Under the pieces are notes generated by a model. The model was not told the origin of the DNA. It did not search any database and saw only the letters and a list, made by a program, of their open reading frames with translations. A DNA stretch of 64,000 bases from Ifrita kowaldi (lineage: Eukaryota > Chordata > Aves > Passeriformes > Cinclosomatidae), in NCBI GenBank assembly GCA_013398055.1, contig VZRS01001447.1, positions 274,266 to 338,265 of the forward strand, in the 5' to 3' direction. The position numbers and the translations under genes are program-made. Shown piece after piece: positions 25,266 to 35,900 of this stretch. Position 1 is the stretch's first letter; each line of letters starts with the position of its first letter.

Positions 25266-26179
25266 CATATATAGACAGATATTATGTACGTATGCACAAA
25301 ATTATGTGATGTCCGGGAAAGTATGCTGAGAAAAGCATATAAGTATCTCTGATTAAAAAACAAAACCACCTAATGGATCCCTCATTAGACTAAGAGCAGA
25401 ATGATCCTAAAACTATATCTAGTGTTCCTTTGCTATTTATATTTTGGAAAGTACAATTGGAAAGGGCAATTGTGTCTTTCTTCCATTTCAGAAGTTCTGA
25501 ACTTCCTAATTTTGAACTTAAATATTGCATATGCATGCATAAAGCCAATAGTACTAAGGAATTTTTTATTTCCTTTCCTTCTGTATGAAAAATCTCAAAT
25601 TAGGAAAATATTGATTAATACCTTCTTTGGTTTTTTTAAATGTTGTATTAGTAGCATGGTAATTCATCTAGGCATCTGTGGATTTTTTGAATTTTCAGTG
25701 AATGGCACAAAAAGCAAGCTTAGGGTTTGCTGTCTGAGTCTTTAACTGAAGCGTGTGTCAAAGAGTTTGTATAGGTAGCATGTGACCGCCTTGCTAAATA
25801 GGCTGAAGAACAGAATTTAGTTCTTTCAAAAGCAATAGTGAACTGGAATTAGATTCATTCAGAATTAACAGCCCAGTAATATTTAAGGTACTTTGGCAAA
25901 AAGGACTAAACACTTGGGGCCGTACTGATACAGTCTCTTGGAGATTTACCAGGGGAACTGGAGAGAAAATAGAGAAGTGATCTTTACAGAATCACAGAAA
26001 AATAGTTAACGTAAATATGAAACATGAAGGCTGCTACGAGCCTTCAAATTCTCAATTTTGTAGCTGATCTGACAAGCAAATTGGTGTTTACATGTTTAAT
26101 TAAAGAGCACATAGGACAATGATTAATTGTTTTGCTCAGGCCGCCAAAGATATTTCCTCCACTGCTGCTTCAGAAGTGA
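25266..26179. other. Unique non-coding DNA
   Basis: No recognised gene or repeat. A 114-codon plus frame at 25401-25745 is Leu/Ile/Phe-rich but resembles no family I know, and AT-rich DNA readily yields such frames. Confidence 0.5.
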
Positions 26180-26849
26180 CTTGCTGTCTAGGGGTGACTT
26201 TATGATGTGCATCCCCTATCCCCACTCTATGCCCAGACATGGTTCCTGTGCCTTTCTGTGTCTTTAAAACTGGGTGCAAAAGAAAGAAAAAAAAAAGCCA
26301 GACGCACTGTTCAAAGCGGTTTGTGCTCCAAGGTCAGTCTATCTGCTCTGCATGCTTCTGTGGCAGCAAGAGTGGAGGAAGCACCCTTTCCCTGCTTTTC
26401 AGACAGCTTTCAGCTCTGTTTCTCTGGAGAGAGATGGAGAGTTAAACTTTTTTCTGGGACTTTGGTTTTTTCCTTCTTCTATTCTGGAACTAGCAACATC
26501 AGAACATACCTGGGAGACCTCACATCTCCGGCCTGAAGGGGCCTACACCAAAAACCGAGCTCCAAGGAGGTGAGAGAGGGAGACCACATCCACAGAAAGG
26601 ACTCTAAAATCTTCCCAGATTTCTCTCCACAGCAAGAGGTTTTATTATTTAGCATTATTCTTTTGTTTTTTCCCCTATGCCTGTGTGCACTGTGTTTGTT
26701 AAATAAATTGGGTTTTTTCCTTTTCACATTCCTCCAAGGAAAACTTTTGTTCCAGAACCTGGTGGGGAAGGGGTGGCTGTAACTGCCTTCTATCAGAGGA
26801 TGTTCATTTTGGATGTTACTCCAAATTTCTCTCAAACCAGGACACTTGC
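26180..26849 (+). mobile_element. Solo LTR of an endogenous retrovirus, with 5-bp target duplication
   Basis: The LTR runs from 26185 (TGTCTAGGGG) to 26844 (CCAGGACA), 660 bases with TG...CA termini and a short TGTC/GACA inverted end. It is flanked on both sides by the identical pentamer CTTGC (26180-26184 and 26845-26849), a target duplication. An AATAAA signal sits at 26702-26707 and an AT-rich TTTAAAA box at about 26263. There is no internal region, so it arose by recombination between two LTRs. A 5-bp duplication and TGT...ACA ends fit the ERVL class, and the sequence resembles songbird LTRs of that class, but the family name is inferred. Open frames of 109 (+) and 130 (-) codons inside or across it are by-products. 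The perfect duplication suggests a moderate age, younger than most repeats in the window. Confidence 0.85.
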
Positions 26850-27835
26850 TCACATTTAAGTCGTGCATCATGATCTCTAAATATTTTTTCCTTTACAGAG
26901 AGAGAACATTTATGGATACATCTGATATAACAACATTTCAGTTTTGAAAGGAAAGATTTTGTCTTATTTCCTACCAATTGCCACGTATTTAAATTCAGAT
27001 CAGAATATGTATAATCTACTTCTAAAGTACACAAAGCTCAAACCCAAACATCTTAGACCTTAGCATCTGATCCAGCTTTTGAATGCCAAAATGCTAATAT
27101 TTCTGTTCCAGCTTGAGGTTATGGGCAACAAAGTACTGAGAACTTCAGTTCACGGGTGGTTTGTGTGTATGTACGTGTGTGTACACCTAATTTTCACGGG
27201 GTTAAATAAAAATTAACTTATAGAATCAGGAACTTGATTACAAATATCTATACTCATGAGTTGTTCTGCTTGGCTAGAAACACCTTATTAATTTTAGTTC
27301 ACTAAAACACAACCCAGCTGTAACTTGACCCATTTTGAGTAGCTGTACTTAAAACCGGTGTTATGCTTTCAGTACTAAAGACTGATAACTTGATAGCTCC
27401 CCAGGGTTTGTTGGTTACAGTTTAAGTACAGAGTTGACATTACATGCTATTTTTGTGAAAATCCCAGCAGTGATATTACAACTGAGATACTAGTAATTGA
27501 AGATATAGTCAAAGATTGTTAGAGTGTGGATATCTTCAAATATACAGTATCATTCACTAACCTGCAATTTCATTCATTTTCAGGTCCCTTTAATCTTACG
27601 AAAATGGAACTGTAAAACCAAATGAAAACAGTGGTTCAGAAGTATTCTCTGGGCCAAGACAAAACCAGCCTGGATTCTCTCACCCTTACTCACGGTGAAC
27701 AGTAGGCTAGTCCATAAATAGTTCTCATTATTTCAATATGAACAAAGGTCACCCAATCTGGTGTTTAGGGATTACATAATAATTTTTCATCTGTGTTTTC
27801 TCAACATTTTAGAAAATATTCACAACTCACTCATT
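26850..27835. other. Unique non-coding DNA
   Basis: No recognised gene or repeat apart from a short imperfect GT-rich run at about 27166-27183. Confidence 0.6.
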
Positions 27836-27928
27836 CTTGTTTCACAGTTGAGAAGCTGGTGCAGAGCTAGATCAAATGAGTTATCCTATACTCTTCAACA
27901 AGGCAAAAGAAGCCAGAAATAAAACCTC
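27836..27928 (-). repeat. MIR-like CORE-SINE relic
   Basis: TTTCACAGTTGAGAAGCTGG, TGCAGAGCTAGATCAAATGA and AGGCAAAAGAAGCCAGAAAT follow the reverse complement of the MIR centre (TTTTACAGATGAGGAAACTG, AGGCACAGAGAGGTTAAGTG ... GGCAGAGCCAGGATT). Divergence is high. Confidence 0.5.
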
Positions 27929-29079
27929 ATTTATTTTTCTGAACAGATTTCAATAGAACAGGGTAGCATTCTATCAGACTTTCTGTTTCTGCACCATTTC
28001 CAAAAAGCTATATTTCTAAGAAAAGATGTCTGCTGTATCTGTTTTTATTAGTCATTTCTTAGACAATCAGTGGATGCAAGCAATGATGCTGTCTGATCCC
28101 AACAAATACTTATTCCAAATGCAGAAGAAAAAAATTACCACAGGTAGCAAATCTATGATGATCTATGAATGATTTAAGTCTTTCATGCAGATTAATGGAG
28201 TGTTTTATTCTATTTCCCAGAATTTATGTGTTTGTTTTCTCATAATAAAGGAAGTTTCTAGCTTCTGGTTGTGAAGATAGCCTTGACAATGTAAACCAAC
28301 ACACTTTCATCTTGTTGAGTCCTCATCCTCACCAGCTAAAACAATAGCATCAAGCAAGTTAACTTCCCCCATTCATCTTGCCATGGTGTCAGCCTTGAAT
28401 CAAAACATGTTCACTTAAGTACCAACACTGTTAACCAATTCACTGCTTATTATCAGATTAGAAGCTACTAGTCAGCACAATTAGACAGTGGGCAGACACT
28501 TGTGATGTTCTTGACATGCTATCACTCGAAAATGTTGAATACGCTATTGACAGGAAAATAGGGAACAATCTACTAATTTTAAATGTATTTTTCTAAAATA
28601 TGTCTGTGTAAACCTGCACCCTTAAGTTTTGGAATGCTTTCTAAACACCATCCTCCTCTGCATATCTAAACCTCTCTCAAACATTGACTCTTAAGATTTC
28701 TTTTCTACTCCCTACCTCTACTTTTGGTGCTCTATGACCATTTGCTGCCTGACTGCCAGATTCCTCTGCCATGACAGGGACTTCATATATATCTTCAAGT
28801 TCTTTGAGAGAATGTTAAGAAACAAGCATTCTAAACTTGCCCAAAAGGACATAGATGCACATTTATTCTGAATTGCTTGAAACAACCAAACAGAAATTAC
28901 AAAAAAACCATACTAACACCCTCCTTATAGTACTGCAAGGATGAGAGGAGACAATGGGACCATGTAAAACCTGCCTTCTCTTCTAAAACATCCCAGATAA
29001 AAGTAATTTCCAGTTATTATACACCACATTTTCTGTCTAGAAAGAAAATACATTACTGATGGCTTCTGTAATGTTTACT
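27929..29079. other. Unique non-coding DNA
   Basis: No recognised gene or repeat. A short TCTATGATGATCTATGAATG stretch near 28152 recalls a CR1 3' end but has no supporting sequence upstream. Confidence 0.55.
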
Positions 29080-29212
29080 GTGTCCATTTTACAGAATAAG
29101 AAACAGACATTAGGCTAAAAACGTGGTTCAGCAGTAAAGCAGCAGCAGAGATGGGAAAGGATGCAAAGTCCCAAGACAGCTCTCAGTTTATTAAACCACC
29201 CTGCCTCTGCTC
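29080..29212 (-). repeat. MIR/MIR3-like CORE-SINE, the best preserved in the window
   Basis: On the plus strand the copy reads CATTTTACAGAATAAGAAAC, then CAGCAGAGATGGGAAAGG, AAGTCCCAAGACAGCTCTC and TTTATTAAACCACCCTGCCT. This tracks the reverse complement of MIR/MIR3 over most of its length: CATTTTACAGATGAGGAAAC, GGCAGAGCCGGGATT, the GAGTCAGG region, and CTTTCCACTACACCACGCTG from the tRNA-related 5' end. It therefore covers both core and tRNA-derived parts. Confidence 0.65.
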
Positions 29213-30689
29213 AGGTAGCATCTTAAGCACACACTGTAAACTCTGTTTACAGTTGCTTGGAAAAAAGCTTATCTGCCCTCTGGCCTACTCACCTTGAGAC
29301 TGAATTAAAGCACGAAGCCAGAGCCACAGCATCAACCACAGAGGCTGCATCCCAAGAACTTCCCTGGCGTTCTTTGCTACAAGAACATAAACAATGCTGC
29401 TATCCATGTGTCACCATGTTACCAACCTGCCAGAGGATAAGACTGGCAGAGGAAACCAGCCCCGGTGGCAAAAATACTTCATAAAGTCCCAGAACAATGC
29501 AAATAGACCATCACACGAACCCAAACGCCATCACGGATTCCGCTCACTGTATTGTTCAGTGCGTTTTGCTTTGGACCGGGAGCAAATTGATGTAATTAGT
29601 ACACACAGCAAGTACCTGCTTCCCGAAAGTCTATGGTTCCCACTTCCCTTTTCTTCTTACCTGCATTCTTTTGCTGGACAAAACTTTACTGGCAGCTTTT
29701 CTCAAAACCTTTTTATGCCTATATCTTCCTGTTTCCAACTCTGTCTTGAGGCCTCTTTCAGATCAATATTTTTTACACTGGAAATGCAGATAAACGCCTA
29801 ATAACTTTTTAAAAATTCCATAGTGGGAGGACAGGGGATGTATTCTTTGCATAATGAAAGTGAAAAAACTTGGAGAGGATTTTTTTCAGAATAAAAATGT
29901 ATTTTCTGATACAGTTCTGAAAGAATACCTGTGGTGTTGTGCTTACTGAGCAATACTTGACATACATTCATTTATTAGCCATCACGACAGCACTTAATTA
30001 AAGTCCATGTGGCTTTAAATGATGAGAAGCTTACAAAAAACTCTAAAATTTAAAAACTGTATTTAGTTTCCTTGGCAAATGTTTAACTATTGCACAGAGA
30101 TTCTTTTTAACTGTTCTATTTAGAAGGCACTTTTCACTTTCAAAGCAGTTAACAAAGGTTCTGCTAGTTGCACAGTTATTTTGTGAATGCATTTACATTT
30201 CCATACTTAGGGGAGTGTGCAGAAGCTGCAGTTGGAATGAGGAGTTTTAGCGAAGGCAGGAGAAGAAGATACCAGAGTGGCAGTGATCCCAAGCCGCTCA
30301 CACACTGATGTTCAGGACAACACATGTGGGTGCCACATGAGCAGGTGAAGCTGAGATTCTAGCTGCGTGGAAAGGCAGGTAATAATTAAGCAATCAGATG
30401 TGCTAAGTGCATCATGCTGGGACATCGCTCCGTTTCAGATGGGTTGAGAGGTTTGAAACTGATGGCGGTAACTGAGGAAGTGGGCAAGTTACAGCTGCAA
30501 TCCTAAGGTTTTCCTAGTGGTCCCTGGAGCACCACGGTGCCAGTCTTGTACTGACACACTCCGGGTGCGTGCCAAACACTTTTCAGCCTAAGGAGAGCAT
30601 TTGACATCTTTCAGCTGCTAAGACTCAAGGATTTGGGCGCTGGATGTATTCCAATGCTCCTCTGCTGCATGCATGTACACACCGCAGCC
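29213..30689. other. Unique non-coding DNA with a CpG-bearing patch
   Basis: A 135-codon plus frame at 29394-29801 and a 75-codon frame at 29257-29484 have no recognisable domain. The patch at 29515-29640 holds about eight CpGs and a TGATGTAATTAG homeodomain-type motif, and could be a conserved regulatory element. The remainder is unremarkable. Confidence 0.5.
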
Positions 30690-30965
30690 CTCCCTAACCA
30701 CCACCCTGTGCGGGATTCCCAGCTGCCGGCTGCTCCCGGGGATGGTGCCTGGACTCTCGCAGCGCGGGGTCCTGGCGGGACGGGCCGGGCCGGGCCGGGC
30801 TAGGACGGGATCCGAGCTCTGCCGCCGGCCGGAGCAGCGCCCCGTGCTGGCACAGTCCCTCGGCAGCGGCGGCGCGGGGAGCCCGGGCACGGCGCCGCTT
30901 CGCTCGTTTCAATTGCGGCTTCGCACGGCGAAACAAAGGGTCGTCGTAAAGCTCAAGGAGCTAAA
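30690..30965. promoter_or_regulatory. CpG island, candidate promoter
   Basis: About 34 CpGs fall between 30721 and 30960, and 30721-30900 is roughly 70 percent or more G+C, in sharp contrast to the AT-rich surroundings. It contains four tandem CGGGC units at 30781-30800, which could bind Sp/KLF-type factors, and no TATA box. Avian promoters typically lie in such islands, so this could start a transcript in either direction, including a non-coding RNA. The open frames of 80-107 codons through it reflect high GC content and match no protein I recognise. It could instead be an orphan internal CpG island. Confidence 0.6.
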
Positions 30966-31255
30966 ACCTGCCCTCGCAGGGCTTTATGTGCCATGAACTG
31001 CACATCAGTACACTCTTCTGCGTCCTTGTTCATCCTTCCCTCACCATTTCTGCTGACAATCTTTTCCTAGACGTTGTTTTTTAATAATGTAAAAGTTAAA
31101 GGAGTATTATTGTTATTGTTATGGTTATCACTATTGTTATTTCTTTTGAGGTAGAGTCTACACGATGTGGAGAACACAGGTTTAGTCTTTGCACTGTAAG
31201 TGAACTATTAACCTGAACTGCATGGAAATGTTACACCAAATAGCCATACATTTGT
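30966..31255. repeat. AT-rich spacer with imperfect TTATTG-type run
   Basis: Between the two GC-rich blocks lies AT-rich sequence with an imperfect TTATTG/TTGTTA simple repeat at about 31105-31142. No gene seen. Confidence 0.5.
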
Positions 31256-31495
31256 TCAGCTGGTCGTGGCCCTTTTTAAAGCCAAACCGAGGTAGTTTCC
31301 CAAGAAGAGACAGAGCAGGGGGTCACAGAGGGCAGCTGCCCCTCCGCTCCCAGGCCCTGACCTGAGGAGCACCATGGGGCCCTCTCGTTCCTCCTGCCTG
31401 ACGCACGCACGGAGCTGCCGGAGGGACCCGTGTGGCTGCACGGTCACATCAGCGTGCGGCTCTGCCTTCCCATGCAGTCGCTCCACGCGTGAAAG
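31256..31495. promoter_or_regulatory. Second GC-rich, CpG-bearing block
   Basis: About 17 CpGs in 240 bases, including GACGCACGCACGGAG and CTCCACGCGTG. It probably belongs to the same regulatory island as the block at 30690-30965. A 76-codon minus frame covers it, without recognisable domain. Confidence 0.4.
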
Positions 31496-31674
31496 TCTGA
31501 AGGGAAAATAAACAAACCTACCCTCCTATGGACTGAAAGTCACACCTTGCACCACGGAGCTCAGCCTCTGGGAACACTCCTCCTTTCACTGCTGCCACTG
31601 GCAGCTTGAGGCTTGCATTAATAGCTTCTCTTAAACGCCTGCTTCCCTTTCCATCAGGTCTGAGACATCTGTAT
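31496..31674. other. Unique non-coding DNA
   Basis: Nothing recognised; part of an 80-codon minus frame of no evident meaning. Confidence 0.5.
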
Positions 31675-31790
31675 TTTAAACTATAAGCTCTTCTGGGTAA
31701 GGATGATGTCTGTCTGCACCCTTGCAGAGTGTTTAGCATAGCAACTCTGATGTCTTGCATCGCTTCTAAGATCTACAGTCATACACCTCT
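31675..31790 (+). repeat. Old LINE/SINE 3' tail fragment (L2/CR1-type)
   Basis: CTATAAGCTCTTCTGGGTAA, then TGTCTGTCTGCACCCTTG and CAGAGTGTTTAGCATAG, match in order the widespread amniote repeat tail TGTAAGCTCTTTGGGGCAGG ... CTGTCT ... TGTACAGCGCCTAGCAC. This tail occurs at the 3' ends of several ancient LINE and SINE families, so the exact family is uncertain. Confidence 0.45.
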
Positions 31791-32676
31791 AGCAGTAAAT
31801 GCACATCAGTGAATATGCTTACACCACTGGCTCCAGTTGAACACAAAGTACCTCAGAGCTTTGCCCCTCCTGATCGAAATCTTGCATAGCATGAGATCAA
31901 GCTATTTAGCAAACCACCTGCCTTTTCTGAACCATGTGTAGAACTGACTGCTAGGAATCCCAATGTGTTTTATGTGTTATTAATAAAGCTAATATTTTTA
32001 TGAAATACTAGTGTGGTCTGGAATTCTCACACAATCTTGAGCACAACAGTCAAGAAAAACACTTCCTGTCACATTATTAAAAGTTCACTTGCAACAGTAT
32101 AGAAGACTCTGGTAGCAAAATGCCATGTTGACATCTTTCCAGAATGGGAAATTTTTTCCATAGCTTTTTTCAATTCAACTTATAGCAAAACAGTTGCTTT
32201 CTGTAATATCACAGATTTATGCAGAGTTTACAATGCAATCATTGCTCCTTGCTATTGAAAAATATTTATTTAACCAGTTTTGGCCTTCATTCCAAAAGGC
32301 TGAATGCCAAATCATTACAGTGTATCTGGTGTTTTGCTGTCAGAAAATATGATCTAGCATTAAGATACTATTCCGAGACTCTAAAAGCCAGAGAAAATAA
32401 TTGTGGTAAATCAAAACCTCATAAATACTTTATAAAGTTGTTTTTAATCTCTGTCCTCATGTGTGACAAAAAAGTACCAGTTTACATGCAGCCAGAATAC
32501 ATGAAGTTTGAGGCTTCATTTCCTATACTGTCTAAGTTTTAAAACAACATTAAAATCTATTCCGTATAGATGCAAAAGTCAGGCAGTAGTTGTCACATTA
32601 TATTTTCTAGTACTACTGCAGTTTAATAAGCCAAAAGACAGCAAACCACTTTTCTAGACTTAACTCCAAATGACGT
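31791..32676. other. Unique non-coding DNA
   Basis: No repeat recognised. A 107-codon plus frame at 32219-32542 has no domain I recognise. Confidence 0.5.
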
Positions 32677-32787
32677 CTTTTCTTTTCTTTTCTTTTCTTT
32701 TCTTTTCTTTTCTTTTCTTTTCTTTTCTTTTCTTTTCTTTTCTTTTCTTTTCTTTTCTTTTCTTTTCTTTTCTTTTCTTTTCTTTTC

Positions 32788-32818
<31 letters not shown>

Positions 32819-32931
32819 CTTTTCTCTTTTCTTTTCTCTTTTCTTTTCTTCTTTTCTTTTCTTTTCTTTTCTTTTCTTTTCTTTTCTTTTCTTTTCTTTT
32901 CTTTTCTTTTCTTTTCTTTTCTTTTCTTTTT
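32677..32931 (+). repeat. TTTTC pentanucleotide microsatellite, about 255 bp
   Basis: An almost pure array of about 50 TTTTC units. There is one expanded T run near 32793-32798, a cluster of TCTC-containing variants at about 32823-32850, and a TTCTT variant near 32850. Because five bases are not a multiple of three and no unit phase produces a stop, the array is open in all frames. This explains the 93-codon Phe/Leu/Ser frame on the plus strand and the 129-codon Lys/Glu/Arg frame on the minus strand; neither is a gene. The all-pyrimidine strand with mirror symmetry is of the type that can form intramolecular triplex DNA. Length polymorphism is likely. Confidence 0.97.
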
Positions 32932-35900
32932 TAAGGACACTGAGAGGCTAAGAAACATATATATGGCTCTGAAGCTGAAGCCACAACTGTGCAAGCAGAT
33001 GCAGACAGGCAACTCTCTATGTGGTTAAAGAAAAGCACATGCCAGAGACTCGGGAGCAGCTGGCCCTGAATTTTGGCCTCAGCACACCATGTAAAATTGA
33101 ACATATGCGTGGACTAGGTTTGACTCCCTTCAGATGCTTCTGAAACACAATAATATCTCACTGGGTAAGAAAGCTGCTCTGGTTTCCAAACTACCTATGC
33201 CAATAACTTTTTATTTCTCCACCAAAAAAATGCAGAACAATTTTCCTGTGCAGCACATCAGCGTGACAGATAACAGCGGCTGCCAGAAACTTGGAGATGG
33301 CAGTATATCTGGGATGGATATTAAACTGAGTCTGTCTAGAGCCATGGGAAACTTGGGGGAGAAACAGGCAGAATAATAAACTCAAGCAAAGATCATGTCC
33401 AGATCATACTTTGTAAAAATTCTGCTTACTTATTTTTGCAGCACCAGAAATTTATCAATAATTTACCTTTTAAGGTTGTAAATTTCATAACCTGTGTGCC
33501 AGAGAATCTGCTACCTTACATCACATTGCATACAAATTCAGAAGCAGTTAACCAATGAAATATGGAGGGGTGCTTTTTGCAAAGAGGAAACCACAGAGGC
33601 CAGGAGGGAACACTGGTTTGAGAAGAGGGGATTAGCTTGGAGGTAGCACTCAGCCTGATCTGACTCACTTGCCTCTGAGCAGTTTACACTGTGGCCATGT
33701 TCCAAAGAAGGACAGAACTTATTAAACCACTGTTCTGAATTGCTGGTGGAGGAAACTGAAGGTAGTGAAATCCTGACAAGCTCTAATATTCATGGTAAGC
33801 TGTAGAAGCAATATTAGTTTTACCCAGATGAGGGGTTTTTTTTCTAGTGGGGAAGGAGACTGTTCTCTATGTTCTGAGGTGACCAATAATTTTATAGGTC
33901 TAACTCAAAGAAAACAGATTTTCAAATAGACGTGTTGATCACTATCTGAAATTTAGGGAATTTTAACAAGGTTTCACGTTGAACACTCAGAACTTGATAA
34001 TATTCAGAGTCTTCAATCAACTTGGAATAGTCTTGCCATCATATGGACCTGTGTCTAGTAAGAACAGAGAAGGCATCTCACCAAGAAGAGGGCACCAAAC
34101 AGACCACCATGTGAAGTCTGTTTCCTTAAACCCTCCCTTCAGAGTGTTTAATCCATCCTAGCTCCTATTCTGTCAATGTGCTTTTTGAATAAGTCAGCCC
34201 TTCTGCTGATGACTCTCCTGATGACTCTGCTGACTCTGCAATGACAGTCTTGTTTTTCAAAACTTCCCAGATGTAGTAAGCCTTAACTAATCTAGAACCA
34301 AAATTCAAAGTTCTAAAAGAGCTTTGTTTTGAGCTGTATATTGCAGTTTAGCAGACTGCAGGTGTGATTATAAAAGGATTAGTCCCAATTTACTAGTATT
34401 ATGGAATAAGAACGCCTCATTTGGACACTGCCTTCAACAGTCTTTAAATGCCCTCATAGTTTAACAACAAAGCTGAAGTATAAAAGAAAACTCAGCATTG
34501 AAAATGGGAATAGATGCAACGTAGAAGAAACAAAGTTTATTTCAGTTAGATTCAGCTTCTAAGAAATATAAATACAGCTTGGTACCAAGACAATTTTTTT
34601 TATTGAAACATCCTAGTTGGCATATTACTTACAAGCACTTAAATACTTACAGTGAAAGCACAATGAGGTTTCATAGCAAAACAGTCAAAATCCACAGCTT
34701 CTAATATTGCTGCCTGGACAATGGTAATTCAGTCTTGTTACACATATAATAATAAAACTTACTGAGGTGCACTAGGTATTTCAGTGGGGATGTTCTTAGT
34801 AAGCATGTAGTGAATATTCAATTTTATCTGTCCAGTTCAAGGTGTGAAAGGATGTCACATTGTGGTACTCTATGTTACTCTGAAGAAAGAAATAATGTTG
34901 ATTCTCCCAGATTTCACAATGACATTAATTTTTATAGTGCTTCCATCAGCTACAAAGTACGATACTATCTGTATATATTATGGGGAAATTGCCATCCACA
35001 TTCTTACTCTGAACAAACAGAAATACAGACATAGCTAGAGCTGACAGACCAATTTCACACACATAGGAATGAATTTTTTTTTAAGTCTATTACAGCAAGT
35101 ATTCTATAGCTTTTAAAATCACAGTTCCCCATTCAGTTTAGCTGCAATTGTGAAAGTTGAGCAGTTCTGCAGCTTGGTCCTCCACAACTTCTGCCATCAG
35201 ACACCCCGAAAGCAAAAGTTTCTGAATGCCGTTGAGAAGGGAGTTTTAATAGTCACCTGGAACCACCTACCAGGAAGCAGAGGTAGGAAGAGAAGCCAGA
35301 TCATCAGGACACCATGGGTTTGCTGTGCATGCAAGAGGGTCTTTCTGCCTTCTGCAGTCCCAGACTCATTCAGCACTCCCAGCCTCTGCAACAAACAAGA
35401 ATGACCCCCATCACTACAGAATCCTGATTTACCTGTCAATGAGCCCTTTTTACATGCTGAAATTTTCGAAAGCTAAAATAGTAAATTAATATATAAGAAA
35501 AGCCTTTTATAATTAAAAATGCCCAAAGAATTCAAGTTATCTCTTCATGTGCTGGAGTTAGGAAATGCTGAACATGCCCCACAAGTCGTTAAAAAAAAAA
35601 AAAAAGAAAAAGAAAGAAAGGTTTCTGAAAGTCTCTGAAAGGTCTCCTTGTCTTGATTTCAAATTTTAAAAATGCAGTTTTTAATATTGTATTTAATTCA
35701 AAATAAGAAAAAAGATGACAAGAAATATCAAATAACTGAATTCTGGTGAAGGGGAAGAAAAATCTTGCAGCCGCAGCATCAAAGCCCCTTTTCCTTCCCT
35801 AACACAAGGCTTTCTTTCCCTAAATGCTTCATTCCTTCATTTTGCTGCTTTGTCATGCTGCTCCATTCCTTCACCTGAGTTGTTTCCCTAAAGTACCTCT

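Noticed and set aside
25987..26005. CAGAATCACAGAAAAATAG as a CR1 3' end on the minus strand
   Set aside because: Only one degraded 8-mer, with no CR1 3' UTR sequence following.
26207..26871. Open frames of 99-130 codons on both strands
   Set aside because: They lie inside or across the solo LTR and show no retroviral protein motif; LTRs do not normally encode protein.
28149..28176. CTATGATGATCTATGAATG as a CR1 terminus
   Set aside because: The upstream sequence does not follow any CR1 3' UTR I know.
32623..33012. 129-codon lysine/glutamate-rich frame (minus) and 93-codon Phe/Leu/Ser frame (plus)
   Set aside because: Both are translations of the TTTTC array, which has no stop in any frame.
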